Positions 8,085 to 15,688 of a stretch of DNA of 64,000 nucleotides are shown here, piece after piece. The position numbers and the translations under genes are program-made. Below the pieces are notes generated by a model. It was not told where the DNA came from, made no database searches, and worked only from the letters and a program-made list of their open reading frames with translations. The DNA is from Micromonospora eburnea (lineage in GTDB: Bacteria; Actinomycetota; Actinomycetes; Mycobacteriales; Micromonosporaceae): positions 5,580,001-5,644,000 of the forward strand of contig NZ_FMHY01000002.1 in NCBI RefSeq assembly GCF_900090225.1, read 5' to 3'. The first letter of the stretch is position 1. Every line of letters begins with the position of its first letter.

Positions 8085-8632
8085 CGACCCCGTTGCAGGT
8101 CACCACCGCGCGGCTGGGCGTACCGGTGACCGACCTCGACCACAGCCTCGGGCCCGTCGACGCGCCGGTCACCATCGTCGAGTACGCCGACTTCCAGTGC
8201 CGGTTCTGCGGGGCCGCCCACACGAACCTGGCCGAGGTGCTGCGCCAGCGGGCCGAGACCGTACGGCTGGTCTACCGGCACTTCCCCATCGCCAACGTGC
8301 ACCCGTACGCCGAGAGCGCGGCGGAGGCGGCCGAGGCGGCCGGCCGGCGGGGCCGGTTCTGGGAGATGCACGACTGGCTCTACGACCACCAGGACCAACT
8401 GGACCCGGTGCACCTGTCGCTCGGCGTCGAGCAGCTCGGGCTGCCCGCCGAGGAGGTCAACGCGGAGGTGGGGCGGATGGCGAACGCCGACCGGATCCGG
8501 CGGGACTTCGTCGGCGGCATCCGCAGCGGGGTGACCGGCACCCCGACCCTGTTCGTCAACGACGTCCGCCACGACGGCGGCCACGACCTGGCGGACCTGC
8601 TGGCCGCGGTCGACACCGCCGCGAACGCCTGA
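8081..8632 (+). CDS. DsbA-family thioredoxin-like protein (CxxC), cytoplasmic
   Basis: 183 residues; the ATG overlaps the stop of the BON gene. The N-terminal thioredoxin strand VTIVEYADFQCRFCGAAH carries a CRFC active site, and GTPTLFVNDVRHDG supplies the cis-proline strand, as in DsbA/BdbD/Thioredoxin_4 proteins that are often fused to NhaA antiporters. The inserted helical domain (FWEMHDWLYDHQDQL) is typical. It lacks a signal peptide or membrane anchor, so it is more likely a cytosolic disulfide oxidoreductase or isomerase than a secreted folding catalyst. Coupling to a BON protein suggests a joint stress function, but that is inference. Confidence 0.88.
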   Translation: MTTPLQVTTARLGVPVTDLDHSLGPVDAPVTIVEYADFQCRFCGAAHTNLAEVLRQRAETVRLVYRHFPIANVHPYAESAAEAAEAAGRRGRFWEMHDWLYDHQDQLDPVHLSLGVEQLGLPAEEVNAEVGRMANADRIRRDFVGGIRSGVTGTPTLFVNDVRHDGGHDLADLLAAVDTAANA

Positions 8633-8639
8633 CCTGTTT

Positions 8640-8685
8640 GGAGGGGCCCCCTGTACAACGCCAGGCGTTAACAAGGGGCCCCTCC
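8640..8685. terminator. Bidirectional terminator hairpin, GTTAAC-containing repeat family
   Basis: Nearly the whole 46 bases fold on themselves: GGAGGGGCCCCCTGTACAAC (8640-8659) pairs with the reverse complement ending GGGGCCCCTCC (8675-8685). It sits exactly between the converging thioredoxin and LuxR genes. A related sequence with CCTTGTTAACGCC occurs at 14433-14482, so this is one member of a dispersed family. Confidence 0.8.
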
Positions 8686-8690
8686 TTGCA

Positions 8691-11366
8691 TCAAATCAGG
8701 CGCAGTTCGCGGGCGCGCTGGACGGCTTCGCGGCGGCGGGTCGCGTCGAGCTTGCGGTAGATGTTGCGGACGTGGGTCTTCACCGTGTTGACCGACAGCG
8801 ACAGCTCGCCGGCGATCTCCACGTTGGACAGGATGCTCTGGAGGTAGCGCAGGATCGTCAGCTCCCGCTCGGTGAGCGGCTCGTCGAGCGTCCGCTCCGG
8901 CCGGACCGGCCGGTCCGCCGCCTCGTCGGCCCGCCGCTCGTCCACCCCGCGTACCAGGTCGCTCACCGTCGCCCAGTGCGCCGTGCCGGAGTCCAGGTGC
9001 GCGGCGAGGAGGTCACGTACCCCCGGCTCGGCGTGGGTGAACACCCGCCGGTAGCCGTCCGGCTCGGCCAGGTCGAGCACCTGCTCCAGGACCCGTCCGG
9101 CACGCCGCTCGTCGCCGCCGTCCCGGGCCAGGACCGCGTCGAGCAGGCCGGCGGCGAGCCGGACCGGCAACGGCCAGGACGCCGCGCCGGGCGCGGCCCA
9201 GTCGGGCAGCGCCGGACCGGCGGCCCGCGCATTGCCGGCCCGCAGCTCCACCTGGGCCAGCGCCACCCCCAGCGCCGCCGCCTCCGCGCCCCCGTCGTCG
9301 AACCCGGGCAGCGCGTCGGTGAGCAGCGTGCGGCCGGTGTCCACGTCACCGACGCCCGCCCGTAGCCGCGCCTCGGCGGCGGTCAGCCAGGCGGCCAACT
9401 CCCGGCCCGGTACCCGCTCCCGGGCCTCCGCGAGGGTCCGCAGGGCGGCAGCCGACCGGCCCTCCGCGGCCAGCAGCTCGGCCCGGCAGAGCGCGGCCAG
9501 CGCCGCCGCTGCCGGCTCCGCGGTGGCCGGGCCGGCGAGGGCAAGGTGCGCCGTGGCCTCCGCCGGTTCGTCCCGGTGCCATGCCACCAGGGCCAGCGCC
9601 AGGTACGCGTAACCGCAGTCCAGCCGGGAGGACCAGCCCTGGCAGGCCGGCGTGGCCAGGGCCTCCCGCGCGGCGTCGGCGGCCGCCCGCAGCCGGCCAC
9701 GGGCCGCGTCCAGCAGCGCCGACCGGCTGGCGCCGACCAGTTCCGTACGCGGTCGCCCCGCTGCCCGGGCCGCGGCACGGGCCTCGGCGAACCGCTCCGC
9801 GGCGGCGGGCAGCTCGCCCTCGGCCAGCGCCACCAGGCCGAGCGCGGTGCCGGCGACCGCCCGGATGTCGGCGTCCTCCCCGGCCCCGGCCCGCGGGTCG
9901 TCCCCCGGCCCGGTGACGGAACGCGTGGCGAGCAGCCGGGCGGCGGCACGGCGTACCTCGGCACGGTCCCCGGTGAGCCGGGCCAGGGTCAGCTCCAGCG
10001 CGGTGGCCAGTCGACGGAACCGGTCCCGGCGCGGGGCGGGCAGACCAGCGGCCTGCTCGACGGCGTGCCGCAGGTGACGCCCGGCCGCCTCGACGTCCCC
10101 GCCGTACGTTCGTTCGGCGGCGCAGGCCAGCGCCAGCTCCGGATCCCGGCGGACGGCGTCGACGGGCGGTTCGGGCGGTGGTGGGGCGGCCGGCGCCTCC
10201 CGCCCGTACGGGGCCAGCTCCGGCCACCGGGCGATCAGCAGTTCGGTGGCCCGGTTCCACTCGCCCCCGGCCAGCGCGTGCCGCAGCGCCTCGGCCGGCC
10301 GGTCGTTGCCCGCGTACCAGCCGGCGGCCCGCCGGTGCAGGTCGCGCAGTTCCTCGGCGGTGAGCCGGCCCAGCTCGTCGTGGAGCAGATCGGCCAGCAG
10401 CGGGTGGCACCGGTACCACGGCGGGGTGCCGCCGTCGTGTTGGACGAAGCCGCCGGCGCGGGCCAGGTCGGCCAGTACCTGCCCGGCGTCGGGCCGACCG
10501 GTCACCGCGTCGGCGAGGTCGGCGCAGACGGCGGCGGCGACGGCGCTGCGCCGCAGCACGTCCCGGGCGTCCGGGTCCAGCGGGCCGAGCACCTCGTCCC
10601 GCAGGTACGCGGCGACATCCGGCTGGTCGCCGCCGAACCGCTCGACGGCACGGGCCGGGTCGGCCTGGGCGCGCAGCGCCAGCGCGGCGAAGCGCAGCCC
10701 GGCCGGCCAGCCGCCGGTCCGCTCCCGCAGCCGGGGCACCGCCGCGGCGGGCAGCGGCACCCCGTGCGCGACCAGCAGATCCGCCACCTCGTCGTCGGTG
10801 AACGCCAGGTCGTCCGGGCCGACCTCGGTCAGCTCCCCGGCCAGCCGCCACCGGTGCAGGGACAGCAGCGGATCGGCCCGGACGCCGGCCACCAGCCGTA
10901 GCCGCCCGTCGGTGTGGCGGAGCAGGAACTCCAGCCCGGTCAACGCGCCCGGATCGGTGATCCGGTGCAGGTCGTCCAGGACCAGCCGGACCGGTCGATC
11001 CCGGGCGGCGAGCGCCGCGGCGAGCAGTTCGAGCTGGTCGGGCCGGGGCGGGCTGTCCGGCACCGGCGGCTGCGGCCCCTCGTCGGGTACGCCCTCCGCG
11101 GCCGCCCGAAGCGCCGCCGCCAGGTACGACCAGAGCCGTTCCCCGGTGTCGCCCTCCTCCACCGCCACCCAGGCGGGCGGCGGCTCGGCCCGGCCGGCCC
11201 GGGCCCACGAGGCGAGCAGGGTGGTCTTGCCCCAGCCGGCCGGCGCGCAGACCAGCGTGACCGGTCCGGCCACGCCCCGGTCCAGCCGGTCCAGCAGTCG
11301 CGGCCGGACCAGCAGCGGCTCGGGCAGGGCACCCGGCGCCAGCCGCGACCCCAACAGCGGCACCAC
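8691..11366 (-). CDS. MalT-like ATP-dependent LuxR-family transcriptional regulator
   Basis: A protein of about 891 residues. The N-terminal P-loop ATPase has CAPAGWGKTTLLASWARA (Walker A) and VRLVLDDLHRI (Walker B), followed by a long helical TPR-like sensor region and a C-terminal LuxR HTH (LTERELTILRYLQ...SNVEIAGELSLSVNTVKTHVRNIYRKL). This is the MalT/LAL architecture: signal binding with ATP drives oligomerisation and activation. The target is unknown; no obvious partner is adjacent, although a divergent operon begins 300 bases away. The start is uncertain: GTG at 11366 or 11363 fits the family, while the ATG at 11393 and the more upstream start at 11471 would add a Trp/Gly-rich tail encoded by a C-rich low-complexity tract. 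Confidence 0.88.
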   Translation of the reverse strand: MVPLLGSRLAPGALPEPLLVRPRLLDRLDRGVAGPVTLVCAPAGWGKTTLLASWARAGRAEPPPAWVAVEEGDTGERLWSYLAAALRAAAEGVPDEGPQPPVPDSPPRPDQLELLAAALAARDRPVRLVLDDLHRITDPGALTGLEFLLRHTDGRLRLVAGVRADPLLSLHRWRLAGELTEVGPDDLAFTDDEVADLLVAHGVPLPAAAVPRLRERTGGWPAGLRFAALALRAQADPARAVERFGGDQPDVAAYLRDEVLGPLDPDARDVLRRSAVAAAVCADLADAVTGRPDAGQVLADLARAGGFVQHDGGTPPWYRCHPLLADLLHDELGRLTAEELRDLHRRAAGWYAGNDRPAEALRHALAGGEWNRATELLIARWPELAPYGREAPAAPPPPEPPVDAVRRDPELALACAAERTYGGDVEAAGRHLRHAVEQAAGLPAPRRDRFRRLATALELTLARLTGDRAEVRRAAARLLATRSVTGPGDDPRAGAGEDADIRAVAGTALGLVALAEGELPAAAERFAEARAAARAAGRPRTELVGASRSALLDAARGRLRAAADAAREALATPACQGWSSRLDCGYAYLALALVAWHRDEPAEATAHLALAGPATAEPAAAALAALCRAELLAAEGRSAAALRTLAEARERVPGRELAAWLTAAEARLRAGVGDVDTGRTLLTDALPGFDDGGAEAAALGVALAQVELRAGNARAAGPALPDWAAPGAASWPLPVRLAAGLLDAVLARDGGDERRAGRVLEQVLDLAEPDGYRRVFTHAEPGVRDLLAAHLDSGTAHWATVSDLVRGVDERRADEAADRPVRPERTLDEPLTERELTILRYLQSILSNVEIAGELSLSVNTVKTHVRNIYRKLDATRRREAVQRARELRLI

Positions 11367-11464
11367 CCCACCCCCACCCCCATCCCACCCCATCCACCCT
11401 CCCCCTCCCTGCTGCCCCCACCACTCCCACCACTCCCCACCCACCCACCCCCGCCCGCTGGCGG

Positions 11465-11520
11465 TGATCAAGGAGTTTGCGCCTGGACGGAGATCGACTC
11501 AGACGCAAACTCCTTGATCA
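11465..11520. repeat. Perfect 17-bp inverted repeat in divergent intergenic region
   Basis: Arms 11465-11481 (TGATCAAGGAGTTTGCG) and 11504-11520 are exact reverse complements around 22 bases. The genes on both sides point away from it, so it is not a terminator. It could be an operator for both promoters or a dispersed palindromic element of the same GATC-ended, GCAAAC-containing type as those at 17005 and 34475. Confidence 0.85.
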
Positions 11521-11672
11521 ACCGGGTCCGGCGAACGGGCGTCGCGGGGGATGGGGGGTACCCGGCAGGGCGGGGTTCACCCCTTGCGGGGGAACTGCGG
11601 TCACCCGGGGTGGGGGGAGGGTGGGTGCGCGGGTGAGGGAGGGGACGCGGGGCGGGACGACGGGAGGGGCCG

Positions 11673-12083
11673 GTGGCAGGGATGGCACGGGTGGCCGGCG
11701 CGGCGCGCGCCCTCGTACGCCGACGGGAGCGCTGGCCGCACGCGGCCGGCACCGATCCGCGGCCCGGGCGCTGGCAGGTGGTGACCGTGGCGGGCCGGCC
11801 CGAGGACGTGCTGCCGCCCGGGCGGTGGCCGGAGCCGCTGCGCCGGCTCGACGGCGCGGTCGAGGTGTACGCCCGCCCGGCGCCCGGCGGCCGCGGCACC
11901 GAGCTGGCCGCCCGACCACTCGGCGGCGAACTGCGGCTGCCCGGCCTCGCCGCCCACCTGGTCGGCGACGATCCGGGCCGGTTCCTCCGGCAGGCGTTAC
12001 GGGAGGCCAAGCAGCTCGCGGAGACCGGGGAGGTGCTGCGCGCGGACCGCTCCCGGCTGGACCGACCGGGGGTGGCCGGGTGA
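11673..12083 (+). CDS. Hypothetical protein coupled to a zinc dehydrogenase
   Basis: 136 residues from a GTG at 11673 (GGGAGGGG four bases upstream; an ATG at 11682 is possible). After a basic N-terminus (ARALVRRRERWPHAAG) the protein has WQVVTVAGRPEDVL, YARPAPGGRGTELAARP, LVGDDPGRFLRQALREAKQLAETGEVL. The strands followed by a long C-terminal helix look like a short SRPBCC/cyclase-type fold, and proteins of this pattern occur beside formaldehyde/alcohol dehydrogenases in actinomycetes. Its stop overlaps the dehydrogenase start (GTGA), so the two are made together. Function is unknown; a role in presenting the aldehyde or a thiol adduct is conjecture. Confidence 0.65.
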   Translation: MAGMARVAGAARALVRRRERWPHAAGTDPRPGRWQVVTVAGRPEDVLPPGRWPEPLRRLDGAVEVYARPAPGGRGTELAARPLGGELRLPGLAAHLVGDDPGRFLRQALREAKQLAETGEVLRADRSRLDRPGVAG

Positions 12084-13231
12084 GGGCGCTGTGCTGGGAG
12101 GGCACCGGCACGCTGGCGGTACGCCAGGTCCCCGACCCGGAGCTGCGCAACGCCCAGGACATGATCGTCCGGGTCCGGCGGAGCGCCACCTGCGGCGCGG
12201 ACCTGCCGCTGCTGACCGGGCGGATCCCGTACCTGGCCGCCGGGGACGTGCTCGGACACGAGTTCCTCGGCGAGGTGGTCGAGGTCGGGCCCGAGGTACG
12301 CCGGCACCGCGTCGCCGACCGGGTGGTGGTCTGCGCGGCGATCGCCTGCGGGGCCTGCTGGTTCTGCCGGCAGGGTCTCTTCGCCTGCTGCGACAACGGC
12401 ACGCCGGGTGCGGCGGCGGCCGAGTCGGCGTGGGGTCAGCCCACCGCCGGCTGCTACGGCCATCCGGGCCCGCTGGGCGGCTTCGCCGGCAGCCATGCCG
12501 AGTACGTGCGGGTGCCGTACGCCGATGTCGGCGCGTTCACCGTGCCGGACGGGGTCAGCGACGACCGGGCGGTGTTCGCCTCGGACGCCGCCCCGACCGG
12601 TTGGCTGGGCACCGAGCTGGGCGAGGTGGCCCCGGGTGACGTGGTGGCGGTCTGGGGTGCGGGCGCGGTCGGCCAGCTCACCGCCGGGGCCGCCCTGCTG
12701 CGCGGGGCCGACCGGGTGATCGTCGTCGACGGCCACGACGACCGGCTGCGGATGGTCGAGCGGCACGTGGGCGCGGAACCGCTCGACTACCGGTACGTGG
12801 ACGTCCCCGCCGAGCTGCGGGAGCGCAGCGGCGGCCGGGGCCCGGACGTGTGCGTGGAGGCGGTCGGCATGGCGGCCGACCCGCCGGGCCTGCTGACCGG
12901 CCGGCTCGGTGGCGGCGCGGACCGGCCGCTGGCGCTGCGCGAGGCGGTGCACGCCTGCCGCAAGGGCGGCACGGTGGTGGTGCTCGGCACCTGGACCGGC
13001 TTCGTCGACACGTTCCCGCTGGGCGCGGTGATGAACAAGGGGCTGACCGTGCGCAGCGCCCGGCAGCACGGGCAGCGCTGGATCCCGATGCTGCTGGAGC
13101 GGATGGCCCGCGACGAACTGCGTACCGAGCACCTGGCCACCCACCACCTGCCGTTGGAGCGAGGTCCGGACGGGTACGCGCTGTTCCGCGACCGGGCCGA
13201 CGGCTGCGTACGGGCGGTCTTCTCGCCGTGA
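12080..13231 (+). CDS. Zinc-dependent alcohol (formaldehyde-type) dehydrogenase
   Basis: 383 residues of the medium-chain dehydrogenase family. The catalytic zinc ligands appear as ATCGADL (Cys) and VLGHEFLGEVVEVG (His-Glu). A cysteine-rich segment ACGACWFCRQGLFACC is the structural-zinc-type lobe. The nucleotide site is VAVWGAGAVGQLTAGAALL. The CGAD context and the insertion after the Cys lobe resemble glutathione-independent formaldehyde dehydrogenases and related threonine-dehydrogenase-like enzymes. It should oxidise an alcohol or aldehyde adduct with NAD(P). It starts on a GTG that overlaps the previous stop. Confidence 0.87.
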   Translation: MRALCWEGTGTLAVRQVPDPELRNAQDMIVRVRRSATCGADLPLLTGRIPYLAAGDVLGHEFLGEVVEVGPEVRRHRVADRVVVCAAIACGACWFCRQGLFACCDNGTPGAAAAESAWGQPTAGCYGHPGPLGGFAGSHAEYVRVPYADVGAFTVPDGVSDDRAVFASDAAPTGWLGTELGEVAPGDVVAVWGAGAVGQLTAGAALLRGADRVIVVDGHDDRLRMVERHVGAEPLDYRYVDVPAELRERSGGRGPDVCVEAVGMAADPPGLLTGRLGGGADRPLALREAVHACRKGGTVVVLGTWTGFVDTFPLGAVMNKGLTVRSARQHGQRWIPMLLERMARDELRTEHLATHHLPLERGPDGYALFRDRADGCVRAVFSP

Positions 13232-13261
13232 ACGGCCGCCGCCGGGTGGCACACTCGGCTG

Positions 13262-14434
13262 GTGCGCAACGACCGCCCGTACGACCTCGTCCTGCTCGGT
13301 GCCACCGGGTTCACCGGCAGCCTCACCGCCGAGTACCTGGCCCGGCACGCCCCGGTCGGGCTGCGCTGGGCCCTGGCCGGCCGGAACCCGGACAGGCTGG
13401 CCGGGGTACGGGACCGGCTGGTCGGGATCGACGCCGGCCTGACCGAGCTGCCGCTGTTGACCGCCGACGTCACCGACACCGCGTCCCTGCGGGCCGTCGC
13501 GGAGCACACCCGGGTGGTCGCCACCACCGTCGGGCCGTACGTCCGGCACGGGGAGCCGGTGGTCGCGGCGTGCGCCGCCGCCGGCACCGACTACGTCGAC
13601 ATCAGCGGCGAACCGGAGTTCGTCGACCTGATGTACGTGCGGCACCACGCCGAGGCGGTGCGTACCGGGGCGCGGCTGGTGCACGCCTGCGGCTTCGACT
13701 CGGTCCCGCACGACCTGGGCGTCTGGTTCACCGTCCGGGAGTTGCCCGCCGACGGGCCGATCAGCGTGGACGGCTACGTCCGGGCCGGCGGGCGCTTCTC
13801 CGCCGGCACGTACCACTCGGCGCTCCTCGCGTTCTCCCGCAGCGGCCAGACGAGGCGGGCGGCGCAGGCGCGCCGGGCCGTCGAGCCACGGCCGGAGGGT
13901 CGCCGGGTCCGCGCGGTGCCCGGACACGTGGGTCGGGCGCGGGCGACCGGCGGGTGGGCGGTGCCGCTGCCCACCATCGACCCGCTGATCGTCCGCCGGT
14001 CGGCGGCGGCCCGCCGGGAGTACGGCCCGGACTTCCGCTACCGCCACTTCGCGGCGGTGAAGCGGCTGCCGACCGTGCTGGCCGCCGGGGTGGGCCTGGC
14101 CGGCCTGGTCGGGCTGGTGAAGCTGCCGCCGACCCGGCGCTGGCTGCTCGGCCGGCTCGCCTCCGGGCAGGGGCCGAGCGCCGAGCGGCGGGCCCGGTCG
14201 TGGTTCCGGGTCCGGTTCGTCGGCACCGGCGGCGGCCGGACCGTGGTCACCGAGGTGGCCGGCGGCGACCCCGGCTACGACGAGACCGCCAAGATGCTCG
14301 CCGAATCCGCTCTCTGCCTGGCCTTCGACGACCTGCCCCCGAGTGCCGGGCAGGTGACCACGGTGACCGCGATGGGCGACGCCCTGCTGGGCCGCCTCAC
14401 CCGCGCCGGCCTCACCTTCCGCGTACTGGAGTAA
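13262..14434 (+). CDS. Saccharopine-dehydrogenase-like / trans-acting enoyl reductase
   Basis: 390 residues from a GTG at 13262. The N-terminal Rossmann motif LVLLGATGFTGSLTAEYLAR and AGRNPDRLAGV, then VGPYVRHGEPVVAACAAAGTDYVDISGE and ACGFDSVPHDLG, match the saccharopine dehydrogenase NADP-binding family, specifically the mycobacterial Rv2449c/Rv2953 trans-acting enoyl reductase group. It probably reduces an enoyl or keto group on a lipid or polyketide-like substrate with NADPH. No polyketide synthase is nearby. It may be co-transcribed with the dehydrogenase 30 bases upstream. Confidence 0.84.
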   Translation: MRNDRPYDLVLLGATGFTGSLTAEYLARHAPVGLRWALAGRNPDRLAGVRDRLVGIDAGLTELPLLTADVTDTASLRAVAEHTRVVATTVGPYVRHGEPVVAACAAAGTDYVDISGEPEFVDLMYVRHHAEAVRTGARLVHACGFDSVPHDLGVWFTVRELPADGPISVDGYVRAGGRFSAGTYHSALLAFSRSGQTRRAAQARRAVEPRPEGRRVRAVPGHVGRARATGGWAVPLPTIDPLIVRRSAAARREYGPDFRYRHFAAVKRLPTVLAAGVGLAGLVGLVKLPPTRRWLLGRLASGQGPSAERRARSWFRVRFVGTGGGRTVVTEVAGGDPGYDETAKMLAESALCLAFDDLPPSAGQVTTVTAMGDALLGRLTRAGLTFRVLE

Positions 14435-14482
14435 GGAAGGGTTCCTTGTTAACGCCTCCGGTAGAGCAGGGGCACCCTGTTA
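14433..14482. repeat. GTTAAC-containing intergenic repeat with small hairpin
   Basis: AAGGAAGGGTTCCTT (14433-14447) forms a 6-bp hairpin, followed by GTTAACGCCTCCGGTAGAGC and a second GTTAAC at 14469-14474. The block resembles the terminator at 8640-8685 (CCTTGTTAACGCC core), so both look like copies of one dispersed element. It lies just past the enoyl reductase stop and may serve as its terminator. Confidence 0.65.
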
Positions 14483-14492
14483 ACCGACAGAG

Positions 14493-14523
14493 TTGACCCT
14501 CGAGCGGGTTGAGGGCTCAGGAT
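14493..14523 (+). promoter_or_regulatory. MerR-type promoter/operator, 19-bp spacer
   Basis: TTGACC (14493-14498) and CAGGAT (14518-14523) are separated by 19 bases, the long spacer typical of MerR-regulated promoters. The dyad CCCTCGAGCGGGTTGAGGG (14497-14515) fills the spacer. The predicted transcription start falls on or just before the GTG at 14532, so the mRNA would be leaderless. The architecture indicates autoregulation by the MerR protein encoded immediately downstream. Confidence 0.78.
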
Positions 14524-14531
14524 CACCGAAC

Positions 14532-15623
14532 GTGGAGAGCGAACTGCGTAGCATCGGCGAGCTGGCCCGGGCCAGCGGGCTGACGGTGAGCGCGCTGCGG
14601 TTCTACGACCGTTGCGGCGTGCTGGTCCCGGCGCTGGTCGACCCGGCCACGGGTTACCGCTGGTACACCGACGACCAGATCGCCCCGGCCCGGCTGGTGG
14701 CCGGGCTGCGCCGGGTCGGGATGCCGCTGGCCGGGATCGCCGACGCGCTGGCGCATCGGCACGAGCCGGCGGTGGTCCACCGGCTGCTGGACGCGCACCA
14801 GCGGCGGCTGGAGGACGGCCTCGCCGACGCCCGCCGTGAACTCTCCCGGATCCGTGCCCTGCTCGACCCCGAGGAGATCCCCATGACCACCCGTCTCGTG
14901 CTGGACCGCGCCGACCTGGCCGCCGCCGTGGACGCCGTCCGGTTCGCGGTCGGCGCCGACCCGGAACTGCCGGTGCTGTCCGCCGTGCTGCTGGAGGTGG
15001 ATTCGGACAGCGTACGGCTGGTCGCCACCGACCGGCACCGGCTGGCCGTGGCCCGCGCGGTCGGGAAGGTCGACGGCCCGCAGGTACGGGCGCTGCTGCC
15101 GGCGGGCGCGGTCGACGAGCTGCGCGCCCTGCTCGACACCGGCGTCGGGATCACCCCCGAGGCACACCTGACCGTCACGCCGGACCGGGTCGAGGTCTCG
15201 GTCGCCGGCCGCACGGTGGCCGCCGCGACGCTGCCGTACGACTTCCCGGACTACCGCCGGCTGCTGCACGTCCACGTCGCCGGCGCGCCCGCGTACCGGA
15301 TCCGGGTCGACGTGGCGGCGCTGCGCGCCGCGCTGACCGCCGACGACGTCCCGGTGCTGGTCCGGGAGCACGACGGGGTGCCCGCCGAGGTGGCCGTGCT
15401 CGGCCTGGACGACCGGGGCGGCCTGCGCGTCGTCGAGCCGGACGAGGGTCCGGCGGCGGACGCCGTACGGGTCGGGGTGAACCGGGAGTACCTGCTCGAC
15501 GCCCTGGACGCCGGGGACCGCGGCCAGCTCGTGCTGGAGCTGGACGGCCCGATCACCCCGCTGGCCGTCCGCCGGCCGGACGACGTGGACGCGTACTCCA
15601 TCCTCATGCCGGTCCGGCTCTGA
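14532..15623 (+). CDS. MerR-type HTH regulator fused to a DnaN-like sliding-clamp region
   Basis: 363 residues from the GTG at 14532; the TTG at 14493 would lie inside the promoter -35 box and is rejected. Residues 1-110 are a MerR HTH and dimer helix: SIGELARASGLTVSALRFYDRCGVL, then GYRWYTDDQIAPARLVAGLR. From about 118 the protein resembles DNA polymerase III beta subunit domains: DRADLAAAVDAVRFAV, LPVLSAVLLEVDSDSVRLVATDRHRLAVA, and the C-terminal ILMPVRL that mimics the clamp's last residues. Only two of the three clamp domains are present, so a ring-forming clamp is unlikely. The clamp-like part may be a ligand- or protein-binding sensor. The housekeeping dnaN is expected elsewhere. Confidence 0.85.
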   Translation: MESELRSIGELARASGLTVSALRFYDRCGVLVPALVDPATGYRWYTDDQIAPARLVAGLRRVGMPLAGIADALAHRHEPAVVHRLLDAHQRRLEDGLADARRELSRIRALLDPEEIPMTTRLVLDRADLAAAVDAVRFAVGADPELPVLSAVLLEVDSDSVRLVATDRHRLAVARAVGKVDGPQVRALLPAGAVDELRALLDTGVGITPEAHLTVTPDRVEVSVAGRTVAAATLPYDFPDYRRLLHVHVAGAPAYRIRVDVAALRAALTADDVPVLVREHDGVPAEVAVLGLDDRGGLRVVEPDEGPAADAVRVGVNREYLLDALDAGDRGQLVLELDGPITPLAVRRPDDVDAYSILMPVRL

Positions 15624-15688
15624 CCCGCAGGCGCCGGTAGCATCTGGGGGTCCCACCTGACTGCCTGGACGGAGGCGTACGGAGCAGC

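Noticed and set aside
11465..11520. Perfect 17-bp palindrome as a terminator
   Set aside because: Both flanking genes point away from it, so it cannot be at a transcript end; it is listed as a repeat or operator.
11477..12080. In-frame extension of the zinc dehydrogenase to 11477
   Set aside because: The extension is Gly/Arg-rich low-complexity and overlaps the coupled hypothetical protein in another frame; the GTG at 12080 overlaps that gene's stop.
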